Positions 27,749-35,615 of a stretch of 64,000 nt of DNA are shown here, one piece after another. The stretch is from Bacteroidia bacterium. Its GTDB lineage: Bacteria > Bacteroidota > Bacteroidia > Flavobacteriales_D > JAUILH01. Position 1 is the stretch's first letter. Every line of letters starts with the position of its first letter. The notes below the pieces were generated by a model, which saw only the letters and a list, made by a program, of their open reading frames with translations, made no database searches and had not been told where the DNA came from. The position numbers and the translations under genes were made by a program. The DNA is taken from the NCBI GenBank assembly GCA_030433115.1, contig JAUILH010000004.1:1-64000 (forward strand), in the 5' to 3' direction.

Positions 27749-27865
27749 TGTCTTCAACAAGATAGTCTTAGCATGTCTTAGATGAACGGTTTGTGGGTCT
27801 CGACAAATTCCCGTATTTTCGGGGACGAAACAATTAACCTTTTATTAATTACCTAAATTTTTTTT

Positions 27866-28834
27866 ATGATGAAACGTTTACTATTTGTGGCTTCCATGTT
27901 TGTTGCTGGAAGCTCTTTCGCTCAAGATTTTGAAGCGACTATCAAGCAAGCTTATCACCCAACAGTGAATACTGGTGAAAGAGTAGCTGATACTGTATTT
28001 ACTTATTTAACTAGAGGAACTGCATTTTTCTCTTATGGTGCTCCAGGAGGAGGTAACGCGATTGGAAACGGTCACGCTGACCCAGGTACAGGAACAGCAG
28101 TTCAGGTTTTAGATGCTGTTGGAATGCACTATGATGGTGTAGCCAATGCCGCTGCAACTGAAATTTTAGTTTGGTTTGCTGAAGGTGTTGTAATGGGGGC
28201 TGGACCAGACAATATCACAGGAGCTGTATATACTGTAAATACTGATAGTACTCCAAACGCAATGCTTGGGTCAGGAACCATTACTACTGCTGATGCTGAT
28301 TTGGCCGGTGGATTGACTTCAATTATGCTAACTGCACCAGCACCTTTGGCTGGTCAGGATTTTGCAGTCACTGTAGAGTGGGGTGCAGCTGATGATACTA
28401 TCGGTATTGTTGGAAGCCAAGACGGTGATGGTGCCGGAGAAGAAAGAGTTTTAGGGAAATTCACTCCTGGTTTAGGTGGAGTTTGGCAGCATGGTGCGCC
28501 TTACCAAAACTTTGATTTGGACGCCATGATATTCCCGGTTCTTGATATTGTTGCCGGACTTGAGGCTTATAGCAATGGATTGGCTATCGAGAATGTATAT
28601 CCTAACCCAGCTTTAGAAACTGCTGTGATTCCTTTCAACCTTGATCAATCTGAAGTTGTTTCAGTAAGAGTGATGGATGTGACTGGAAAAGTAGTTTATA
28701 CTGAGTCGTCTCAAAGAGGTTCAGGTCAGCACTTAGTTGAGTTGAATACTGGAGCACTAGAAGCCGGTAACTATTACTACACAATTAGCACAGCTAAAGC
28801 TAGCTTAACCAGCAAGTTTATTGTTACAAAGTAA
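27866..28834 (+). CDS. T9SS type A sorting domain protein
   Basis: A 322-residue secreted protein. Signal peptide MMKRLLFVASMFVAGSSFAQ; a body rich in Gly, Ala and Asp with beta-strand pattern and no recognised enzyme motif; and a C-terminal type A sorting domain (about 245-322: AIENVYPNPALETAVIPF ... VMDVTGKVVYTES ... GNYYYTISTAKAS ... KFIVTK). It should be exported through T9SS and the sorting domain removed or replaced by a lipid anchor. The second ATG at 27869 could also be the start. The function of the mature part is unknown. Confidence 0.88.
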   Translation: MMKRLLFVASMFVAGSSFAQDFEATIKQAYHPTVNTGERVADTVFTYLTRGTAFFSYGAPGGGNAIGNGHADPGTGTAVQVLDAVGMHYDGVANAAATEILVWFAEGVVMGAGPDNITGAVYTVNTDSTPNAMLGSGTITTADADLAGGLTSIMLTAPAPLAGQDFAVTVEWGAADDTIGIVGSQDGDGAGEERVLGKFTPGLGGVWQHGAPYQNFDLDAMIFPVLDIVAGLEAYSNGLAIENVYPNPALETAVIPFNLDQSEVVSVRVMDVTGKVVYTESSQRGSGQHLVELNTGALEAGNYYYTISTAKASLTSKFIVTK

Positions 28835-28854
28835 TCAGTTAACGATATAAATTT

Positions 28855-28888
28855 AAAAAACCCTGATGAGTCATCATCAGGGTTTTTT
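28855..28888. terminator. Bidirectional intrinsic terminator
   Basis: Perfect 9-bp stem CCCTGATGA/TCATCAGGG (28861-28869 with 28874-28882) around GTCA, with A6 before and T6 after, so it works on both strands: for the T9SS cargo gene and for the convergent hflX operon. Confidence 0.93.
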
Positions 28889-28917
28889 ATTTTGAATACT
28901 TCCCATTATTAATCCGT

Positions 28918-30120
28918 CTAGTACAAGAAGTTGTTATAAGGGTAACGAACCTTGAAAATCTCCTTCACTTCCTCATACAACATGTCCCTGAATTCATCAA
29001 AGTTCTGTTTCTTGTAGGCAGAAATAAATACACACTTTTTATCATTTAATTGAGCCACCCACTGCTTTTTCATTTGTTCAAGTGTGTACTCTGTTTCAAT
29101 CACATCTCCATCCTCATCAATGTGCGTGCGCTCCTTGGAGTAATTGTCAATTTTATTGAATACCACAATGGTTGGTTTATCCGCCCCTTTTATATCGGCT
29201 AAGGTTTGGTTTACCACTTCATAATGGTCTTCAAAATTGCGATGAGAAATGTCTACCACGTGCAGTAGAATATCCGATTCCCTCACTTCATCCAGAGTTG
29301 ATTTAAAAGACTCAACCAATTGATGAGGCAGTTTTCTGATGAATCCTACCGTGTCGCTTAGTAAGAAAGGTAAGTTGCCCAGTACAACCTTTCGAACTGT
29401 GGTATCCAGCGTTGCAAAAAGTTTGTTGTCAGCATATACCTCACTTTTACTCATAGCATTCATGATGGTAGATTTACCTACGTTGGTATAACCCACTAAA
29501 GCGACCCTTACAAGTTGACCTCTGTTGCCTCTTTGTTGGGCTTTTTGCTTGTCAATTTTTTCGAGCTTTTCTCTGAGTTTCGAGATTTTTTGTTGAATGA
29601 TCCGCCTATCCGTTTCAATCTGCGTTTCACCCGGACCACGCATTCCAATTCCACCTTTCTGTCGTTCAAGGTGAGTCCACATTCTGGTCAATCGCGGCAG
29701 TAAATATTGATATTGGGCCAATTCAACCTGCGTGCGTGCATGGGATGTTTGAGCATGTCGTGCAAAGATGTCAAGAATCAAATTGTTTCTGTCCAAAATT
29801 TTGACTTTCAATAAGCGCTCAATATTTCTGAGTTGAGAAGGACTCAGTTCATCATCGAAAATCACGATATCAATGCACTGTTCATCCACAAAACGAATGA
29901 TCTCGTCCATTTTTCCAGACCCCACAAAAGTCTTTGGATTAGGTTTGTCCAGTCTCTGAATGAACCGCTTTTTTGTGATGGCTCCGGCTGTCTTCGCTAA
30001 GAATTCAAGCTCGCTCAAGTAATCGTCTACATCTTCAGAAGTAACATCTTGCGTGATTAAACCCACCAAAACGGCAGTTTCTTCAACGTTTTTATCCGAA
30101 ATTCTCTTTTTCTCAATCAT
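28918..30120 (-). CDS. hflX: GTPase HflX
   Basis: A 400-residue ribosome-associated GTPase that splits or rescues stalled ribosomes. The N-terminal HflX domain (TFVGSGKMDEI, IDIVIFDDELSPSQLRN, ILDIFARHAQTSHARTQVELAQ), GQRGGGxxGxRGxGE-like stretch (QKGGIGMRGPGETQIETDRR), and GTPase motifs G1 GYTNVGKST, G3 DTVGF, G4 NKID and G5 ISA are all seen. The ATG overlaps the stop codon of the upstream cytochrome frame (TAATG), so hflX translation may be coupled to reading through that second cytochrome domain. Confidence 0.96.
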   Translation of the reverse strand: MIEKKRISDKNVEETAVLVGLITQDVTSEDVDDYLSELEFLAKTAGAITKKRFIQRLDKPNPKTFVGSGKMDEIIRFVDEQCIDIVIFDDELSPSQLRNIERLLKVKILDRNNLILDIFARHAQTSHARTQVELAQYQYLLPRLTRMWTHLERQKGGIGMRGPGETQIETDRRIIQQKISKLREKLEKIDKQKAQQRGNRGQLVRVALVGYTNVGKSTIMNAMSKSEVYADNKLFATLDTTVRKVVLGNLPFLLSDTVGFIRKLPHQLVESFKSTLDEVRESDILLHVVDISHRNFEDHYEVVNQTLADIKGADKPTIVVFNKIDNYSKERTHIDEDGDVIETEYTLEQMKKQWVAQLNDKKCVFISAYKKQNFDEFRDMLYEEVKEIFKVRYPYNNFLY

Positions 30121-30398
30121 TAATTCTCTTGAAATTTTTCAGCGTACTTTCCAACAGCTTCAATTTCCTCTTCTGTCAAATAATCAAATGGCGGCATATC
30201 TGATGTCCCATTTTTGATGAAGGACATGATTTGTTCTAAGTTGAGCATTGAATTTTGAAGATTTGCGGATTCCGCATCACCGGCATTACCTGCTTCTCCG
30301 TGACAAATAACACATTCTCTCTTGTAAATGGTCTCTCCAAACTGCAGGTCTGTCCCTTGTGTAGTCTGTTCAACTATTTTTTTGCTTTTTTTTTCAGC
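30120..30398 (-). CDS. Second cytochrome c domain in the -1 frame, without its own start codon
   Basis: This frame is open from just after a TGA (30401-30399) to a TAA at 30122-30120. From about 30376 down it encodes a second class I cytochrome c domain: GETIYKRECVICHGEAG with CxxCH, and NGTSDMPPFDYL with the likely Met ligand. It is clearly homologous to the domain encoded just upstream in the other frame (GEIIYQKTCFLCHGEYG). There is no ATG, GTG or TTG before the haem motif and no signal peptide, though haem attachment requires export. So it can be useful only as the C-terminal half of a fusion made by a -1 frameshift, or it is a remnant of an indel. The TAA overlaps the hflX ATG. Confidence 0.75.
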   Translation of the reverse strand, partial: AEKKSKKIVEQTTQGTDLQFGETIYKRECVICHGEAGNAGDAESANLQNSMLNLEQIMSFIKNGTSDMPPFDYLTEEEIEAVGKYAEKFQEN

Positions 30399-30706
30399 TC
30401 ATTTCTCACATAGTCAACTACCAGTTTTACCTGGTCATCGTTCAATGCAGAAACTGGGCGCATCTCACCTCTTCCGTGTTTCACAGCATCAATCATGTCT
30501 TCTTCACTCAACAATGAAGTTCTTAGATTTGCTGCTCCACTATTGCCTTCATCACCGTATTCTCCATGACATAAAAAGCAAGTCTTCTGATAAATGATTT
30601 CACCACTCTCTTTGCCATCCGGACCAACATATTCCTTCGGGTCTTCACATGAACTCAAGGAAACAACGCCAAATGCGACAGCTATGATGATTAATAAATG
30701 TCTCAT
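30374..30706 (-). CDS. Cytochrome c lipoprotein (haem domain 1)
   Basis: A 110-residue c-type cytochrome. The N-terminus MRHLLIIIAVAFGVVSLSSC is a lipoprotein signal with acceptor Cys20. The haem motif is C43-F-L-C46-H47, and M82 in GRGEMRPVS is the likely sixth ligand. It should carry electrons on the periplasmic side. The frame ends in a Lys-rich tail (NELKKKAKK) and TAG, encoded by A9 and A7 runs. A second haem domain follows in the -1 frame, so the product may be partly or wholly diheme. The upstream gene encodes a His-bearing membrane protein 4 nt away. Confidence 0.88.
   Translation of the reverse strand: MRHLLIIIAVAFGVVSLSSCEDPKEYVGPDGKESGEIIYQKTCFLCHGEYGDEGNSGAANLRTSLLSEEDMIDAVKHGRGEMRPVSALNDDQVKLVVDYVRNELKKKAKK
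30377..30394 (-). promoter_or_regulatory. Candidate -1 frameshift (slippery) site
   Basis: On the minus strand this reads A9-GC-A7 followed directly by the in-frame TAG stop of the first cytochrome domain. Both runs contain A_AAA_AAA in the phase needed for -1 tandem slippage, and the second places the stop codon immediately after the heptamer. The A9 run could also cause transcriptional slippage. Either event would join haem domain 1 to haem domain 2. Confidence 0.55.
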
Positions 30707-30710
30707 ACGA

Positions 30711-31157
30711 TTACATATATCCGCTTACACCACTAAACTTAGACAAAAATGGCCATGGAATCATTAGCATGATAATGATAAATGCAATGCCATACCAAAT
30801 CCAGATTTTTCTATGGCTTCCGGCGTCTCTTTTGCTCTGTTCAGCTCTTTTTCTTCCGATGGTAACAAGCACCACCGCAATTAACATGGCCAGCATATGT
30901 TCAATGGCAAAGAACCTGGCTGTCGCATTGCCCATATTGTCCAGTTGTTTCATACCCAAATCTCCTCCGAAATAAAGTATAAATCCAACCAAAGCCTGAG
31001 TATGCAACAAAACCATGGACAACAAATTGATTGTTTTGTCCTTAGCGCCATACCCGCCTTTGTTTTTCCACTTCTTAAATGCATTGACCAAAGCCAAAAT
31101 AAGTGCCAGCAAAACGAGCCATCTTAACCCTGAGTGCATGTGTTTCAAAAAATCCAT
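30711..31157 (-). CDS. Four-helix membrane protein, cytochrome b-like
   Basis: A 148-residue inner-membrane protein with four helices (LRWLVLLALILALVNAF, TINLLSMVLLHTQALVGFILYFGG, RFFAIEHMLAMLIAVVLVTIG, IWIWYGIAFIIIMLMIPWPFL). Histidines occur at or inside helices 1-3 (KHMHSGLRW, LLHTQ, IEHML), a pattern that could bind haem b, and similar proteins are sometimes called cytochrome b. That role is inference. It heads an operon with the cytochrome c gene(s) and hflX, which fits a small electron-transfer pair. An exact promoter box lies 16 nt before the ATG. Confidence 0.78.
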   Translation of the reverse strand: MDFLKHMHSGLRWLVLLALILALVNAFKKWKNKGGYGAKDKTINLLSMVLLHTQALVGFILYFGGDLGMKQLDNMGNATARFFAIEHMLAMLIAVVLVTIGRKRAEQSKRDAGSHRKIWIWYGIAFIIIMLMIPWPFLSKFSGVSGYM

Positions 31158-31173
31158 TCTTGTAATTTGATGT

Positions 31174-31181
31174 CAAAAATA
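31174..31181 (-). promoter_or_regulatory. Predicted -7 box of the membrane protein-cytochrome-hflX operon
   Basis: TATTTTTG on the minus strand, exact TAnnTTTG, 16 nt before the ATG at 31157. Confidence 0.55.
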
Positions 31182-31241
31182 AGCAAAATGAGTCCACGAT
31201 AAACCAAGTAAATTACTTCTAGTTTATTACAACAATAATTT

Positions 31242-31249
31242 TATTTTTG
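31242..31249 (+). promoter_or_regulatory. Predicted -7 box, leaderless arrangement (amidohydrolase operon)
   Basis: TATTTTTG, exact TAnnTTTG, followed by TTAG and the ATG at 31254. Confidence 0.6.
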
Positions 31250-31253
31250 TTAG

Positions 31254-34200
31254 ATGCGTTTAATGACGTTCATATTGTTAGCATGTATGCTCGTGCCTGG
31301 AGTGAAAACGGTGGCTCAGCCCACCTTTCCGGTAAACGGAACCGTTAACAAAAGAAGCAATCATTATATTTTCAATAACGCTTACATCCACCTCAATGAA
31401 AAGGATGTGATTTACAAGGGGTACCTGGAAATCAAAAATGATCGAATAGTGAGTGTGGGCTCAGGAAAAGCACACAAAAAGGGGGCGGTTGAAATTGACC
31501 TGGAAGGCTTACATATTTATCCATCATTTATCGATTTACATTCTGACTACGGCATTGCCAAATCAAAGCCTAAAGCGGCTAAACCCGGACCGCAAATCGA
31601 GAATTCTAAGCAGGGGGCATTTGCTTGGAATGAAGCCATTAAATCTGATGTGGAAGCCGCTAAAAAGTTCGTAAAAAATGAAGCGCAGGCTAAAGCCTAC
31701 CGTCAATTGGGATTTGGAGCCGTACTCAGTCATCAGATGGATGGAATCTACAGAGGGACGGGTTGTGTGGTGAGCTTGTCAGATGAGAATGAGAATTTTG
31801 TGATGCTGAAACCACAAGCATCTGCGCATTTGTCTTTTAATAAAGGCAGTAGTCGGCAATCCTATCCCTCGTCTCTCATGGGATCTATTGCCTTGTTGAG
31901 ACAGACATATTTAGATGCCGAATGGTATAAAAATCAGCAGGATAAGTTGGAAAGAAATTTGTCGCTTGAGGCTTTTTTGGCTCAACAAGACCTTCCACAG
32001 TTTTTTGATGCGGGCAATTATTTGAACGAACTCAGAGCCAATAGAGTGGGTGATGAATTTGGTAAAAACTACATCATTAAAGGCAGAGGTGATGAGTATT
32101 TGAGAATAGATGAACTCACTAAAACAGACGCGAAATTCATTGTGCCCCTGCACTTTCCCAAACCCATCGATCCAACTGACCCAGATGAAACTATGCTCGT
32201 TACATTGAAGGAGTTAAAGCATTGGGAATTGGCACCGGGTAATCCGGCTCAGTTGGAACAAGCCAATCTCAATTTTGCCCTCACCTCATTTGGAATGACC
32301 AACAAAAAAGATTTTCTTAAAAATTTAAGGAAAGCAGTGAAACATGGTTTGTCGAAAGAAAAAGCATTGGCTGCGTTAACAACGCTTCCGGCTTCTTTTG
32401 TTGGCATGGAAGACGATATAGGGAGCCTGAAAAAGGGGAGTTATGCCAATTTCATCATTGTGTCTGATGATATTTTCAATGATGACGCCAAGATTTATGA
32501 AAACTGGATACAGGGCAAACGGTTCGTCCAAAAAGAAATCCCGGAGTTTGATATTAGAGGAGAGTATGACCTTAAAGTGAGGAATACTATCTACAAGTTG
32601 AAGGTCACCGGAACGCCGGAAAAACCAAAGGCATCTTTCAAGTTGGATACAACCACAGTGAAGGTGAAGATCAAACAGGAAAGAAAACTAGTAGCCTTAT
32701 CCTTCGATTTGAAGGACTCCGTTGAGACTGGCTTGACACGTTTGTCAGGACAGATCCATTTCGACAGTGGTGTTTGGGATGGTACAGGGATCTACGGAGA
32801 TGGGAGTCGCGGAATCTGGCATGCGGTGAGAAGTGATCGATTCAAGCCCAAAGACAAAAAGATACAACAAGATAGCTTGCGATTAGGTAAAACCTGGTTC
32901 CCAAACCTGGCCTATGGTTTGGATTCTTTGCCGCGCACACAGCCAATTCTGATCAAGAATGCCACTGTTTGGACCAATGAAGAAGCGGGCATTCTTAAAA
33001 ACACTTCTATTCTAATTCAAGATGGCAAAATCGTTGAAATTGGAGAAGGTATTTTAGATGCTCGAGATGCCATTATTATTGATGCAGAAGGGAAGCATGT
33101 TACCTCCGGGATCATTGATGAACATTCACATATTGCCATTTCCGGAGGAGTGAATGAGGCAGGGGAGGCAATCGCAGCAGAAGTACGCCTGGGAGACGTT
33201 ATTAATCCAGACGACATCAATATATACAGACAGTTAGCGGGAGGCGTAACCGTATCACAATTGCTACATGGTTCTGCCGATCCAATTGGAGGTCAGTCGG
33301 CATTGGTTAAGCTAAAATGGGGAGACGGTGCTGAGGACATGAAGTTTAAAAACGCTCCGGGTTTCATCAAATTCGCGTTGGGAGAAAATGTAAAACAATC
33401 GAATTGGGGAGATTACAATGTAGTACGATTCCCGCAAACCAGAATGGGAGTTGAGCAGATATACTATGACGCTTTCATTAGAGCCAGAGAGTATGAAGCC
33501 TCATGGGACGCTTATAATAAAGCCATCAATAAGAAAAGGAATAAAGAAAAACCCGTAAAACCAAGGAAGGATTTAGAGTTGGATGCGCTCCTGGAAATCC
33601 TGAAAAGTGAACGATTCATTACCTGTCATTCCTACGTTCAAAGTGAAATTAACATGTTGATGCATGTTGCAGACTCTATGGGCTTCACCTTAAACACCTT
33701 TACGCACATTCTGGAAGGATATAAAGTGGCAGATAAAATGAAAGCCCATGGTGCTGGAGCATCTACTTTCTCTGATTGGTGGGCATATAAGTATGAAGTG
33801 AAAGATGCGATTCCTTACAATGCCGCATTACTCAATCAAATGGGAATTGTGACCGCCATTAATTCGGATGATGCCGAGATGGCAAGACGCTTAAATCAGG
33901 AGGCCGCTAAGGCTGTTAAGTATGGAAAAGCATCAGAAGAGGATGCCTGGAAAATGGTGACTCTTAACCCTGCCAAACTACTTCATATTGACGACAGAGT
34001 TGGCTCCATTAAAGTGGGTAAGGACGCTGATGTTGTTGTATGGAGCGATCATCCATTATCAATTTACACAAAGGTTGAAAAGACCATCATTGATGGAAAG
34101 ATTTATTATGACAATTCCACGGATCAACAAATGAGAAACCGAAACCGGGCGGAAAGAGAACGAATCTTAAAGAAAATGATGACCGCAATTGAAAATGGAG

Positions 34201-34274
34201 AAGCGGTGAGAAGCAGTCAATCTAAAAAGAAGCCGTCCTACAACTGCATAAAAGCCACTATGGACAATGAATAA
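31254..34274 (+). CDS. Secreted double-module amidohydrolase
   Basis: A 1006-residue secreted protein: signal peptide MRLMTFILLACMLVPGVKTVAQ, a first amidohydrolase-like module (about 30-440), a linker of beta-strands (about 440-590), and a second module (about 600-980). The second module keeps metal-site residues: IIDEHSHIA (HxH), ITCHSYVQSEINML, NTFTHILEG and INSDDAEM. The first has IDLHSDYG in place of HxH, so one metal ligand is lost and that half may be structural. It should hydrolyse a cyclic amide or peptide-like bond in the periplasm. The end overlaps the next gene by 8 nt. Confidence 0.88.
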   Translation: MRLMTFILLACMLVPGVKTVAQPTFPVNGTVNKRSNHYIFNNAYIHLNEKDVIYKGYLEIKNDRIVSVGSGKAHKKGAVEIDLEGLHIYPSFIDLHSDYGIAKSKPKAAKPGPQIENSKQGAFAWNEAIKSDVEAAKKFVKNEAQAKAYRQLGFGAVLSHQMDGIYRGTGCVVSLSDENENFVMLKPQASAHLSFNKGSSRQSYPSSLMGSIALLRQTYLDAEWYKNQQDKLERNLSLEAFLAQQDLPQFFDAGNYLNELRANRVGDEFGKNYIIKGRGDEYLRIDELTKTDAKFIVPLHFPKPIDPTDPDETMLVTLKELKHWELAPGNPAQLEQANLNFALTSFGMTNKKDFLKNLRKAVKHGLSKEKALAALTTLPASFVGMEDDIGSLKKGSYANFIIVSDDIFNDDAKIYENWIQGKRFVQKEIPEFDIRGEYDLKVRNTIYKLKVTGTPEKPKASFKLDTTTVKVKIKQERKLVALSFDLKDSVETGLTRLSGQIHFDSGVWDGTGIYGDGSRGIWHAVRSDRFKPKDKKIQQDSLRLGKTWFPNLAYGLDSLPRTQPILIKNATVWTNEEAGILKNTSILIQDGKIVEIGEGILDARDAIIIDAEGKHVTSGIIDEHSHIAISGGVNEAGEAIAAEVRLGDVINPDDINIYRQLAGGVTVSQLLHGSADPIGGQSALVKLKWGDGAEDMKFKNAPGFIKFALGENVKQSNWGDYNVVRFPQTRMGVEQIYYDAFIRAREYEASWDAYNKAINKKRNKEKPVKPRKDLELDALLEILKSERFITCHSYVQSEINMLMHVADSMGFTLNTFTHILEGYKVADKMKAHGAGASTFSDWWAYKYEVKDAIPYNAALLNQMGIVTAINSDDAEMARRLNQEAAKAVKYGKASEEDAWKMVTLNPAKLLHIDDRVGSIKVGKDADVVVWSDHPLSIYTKVEKTIIDGKIYYDNSTDQQMRNRNRAERERILKKMMTAIENGEAVRSSQSKKKPSYNCIKATMDNE

Positions 34275-35550
34275 CTTGCTGATAGTCATATTGATTTTGT
34301 TGTCTACACTGGGAAGCGCTCAGGATGGCAAACACATTCTTTATCTGAATGGTCACGCACATTTAGGAACTGGTAAAGCCATTGAAAAATCCGCCATTGC
34401 CGTGCAGGATGGTAAATTTACTTTGGTGGCCAATGCCCTTCTCATCAAAATAGACAGTAGTAAGTATGATTCCATCGTTTACCTCAAAGGACAGCATATT
34501 TATCCCGGATTTATCGCGCCGAATTCGACCGTTGGTTTAACCGAAATTGATGCAGTAAGAGCCAGCAGAGATTTTATGGAAGTAGGCAACTTCAAACCCC
34601 ATGTACGATCCTTAATTGCTTACAATACCGATTCTGAGATTACCCCAACAGTGAGGTTTAATGGCATTTTATTGGGACAGATTACCCCACGTGGAGGTAT
34701 AGTGGCAGGAACCTCTTCAATTGTAGCGTATGATGGCGATAATTGGGAAGAAGCTGTTGTGAAAAAAGATGATGGAGTCCATGTGAATTGGCCGAGAATG
34801 TATAAAAGATCCTGGTCATCCAGGTCCAATAACCAAAAAGATGAGAAGTATGCGGAAAAAGTGGAAACCTTAAAAACCTTCTTTAGAGAAGCGAAAAGTT
34901 ACCACGAATTAAAAAACGCAGACGAAAAAGACCTGCGTTTTGAGTCAATGAAAGCTGTGTTTGAAGGTGAGAAAACCGTATTTGTGAATGCAGACTACAT
35001 CAAAGAAATAATTGAAATTGTTCATTTTAAGAAGGAATTGAAAATTGAAAAACTGGTGATTGTTGGTGGATATGATGCCTGGATGATTCCGGAAATGCTC
35101 AAAGACAATAATATCAGCATCATGCTAAGAAGATTGCACAGCCTACCTGCCAGAGAAGAGGATGATGTAGATTTACCTTACAAACTCCCTAAACTACTCG
35201 ATGAAGCAGGCATTCCTTTTTGCCTTGAGAACTCAGGTGACATGGAAGCTATGGGAACCAGAAATTTACCTTTTTATGCGGGTACGGCAGTAGCGTATGG
35301 TCTCGACTATGAAAAAGCGGTAGCCTCAATTACACTTAACACCGCTAGAATATTAGGAATCGATAATCGATTGGGATCCATTGAAAAGGGGAAGGAGGCC
35401 ACTTTTATCATCTCAAAAGGAGATGCACTGGACATGCGAACCAATCTTGTTGAACATGCTTTTGTTCAAGGACAAGCCATTGACTTATCCAACCGACAAC
35501 TTGATTTGTACAAGAAATATATGGATAAGTACGACTTAGAGATGCGTTAG
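34267..35550 (+). CDS. Degenerate amidohydrolase-like secreted protein
   Basis: A 427-residue secreted protein with signal peptide (MNNLLIVILILLSTLGSAQ). The fold is that of the upstream amidohydrolase: YLKGQHIYPGFIAPNSTVGLTE at the place of the metal site, and TLNTARILGIDNRLGSIEKGKEATFI near the C-terminus, the usual composite-domain return. The HxH motif is replaced by APNST, so metal binding is doubtful. The 8-nt overlap with the upstream gene suggests the two form a complex in which this one stabilises or regulates the active module (inference). Confidence 0.85.
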   Translation: MNNLLIVILILLSTLGSAQDGKHILYLNGHAHLGTGKAIEKSAIAVQDGKFTLVANALLIKIDSSKYDSIVYLKGQHIYPGFIAPNSTVGLTEIDAVRASRDFMEVGNFKPHVRSLIAYNTDSEITPTVRFNGILLGQITPRGGIVAGTSSIVAYDGDNWEEAVVKKDDGVHVNWPRMYKRSWSSRSNNQKDEKYAEKVETLKTFFREAKSYHELKNADEKDLRFESMKAVFEGEKTVFVNADYIKEIIEIVHFKKELKIEKLVIVGGYDAWMIPEMLKDNNISIMLRRLHSLPAREEDDVDLPYKLPKLLDEAGIPFCLENSGDMEAMGTRNLPFYAGTAVAYGLDYEKAVASITLNTARILGIDNRLGSIEKGKEATFIISKGDALDMRTNLVEHAFVQGQAIDLSNRQLDLYKKYMDKYDLEMR

Positions 35551-35615
35551 TCACATTGTGGTCCGAATATCATTGGATGGTTTTTCGATTAGATAAATTT
35601 GCTGTATTTTGCACT

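Noticed and set aside
27809-27825. Small hairpin (CCCG-TATTTT-CGGG) after the ABC exporter gene
   Set aside because: Only a 4-5 bp stem and no T-run follows, so I do not call a terminator.
30328-30597. 89-codon open frame on the plus strand
   Set aside because: Antisense to the two cytochrome c domains, both of which keep CxxCH motifs.
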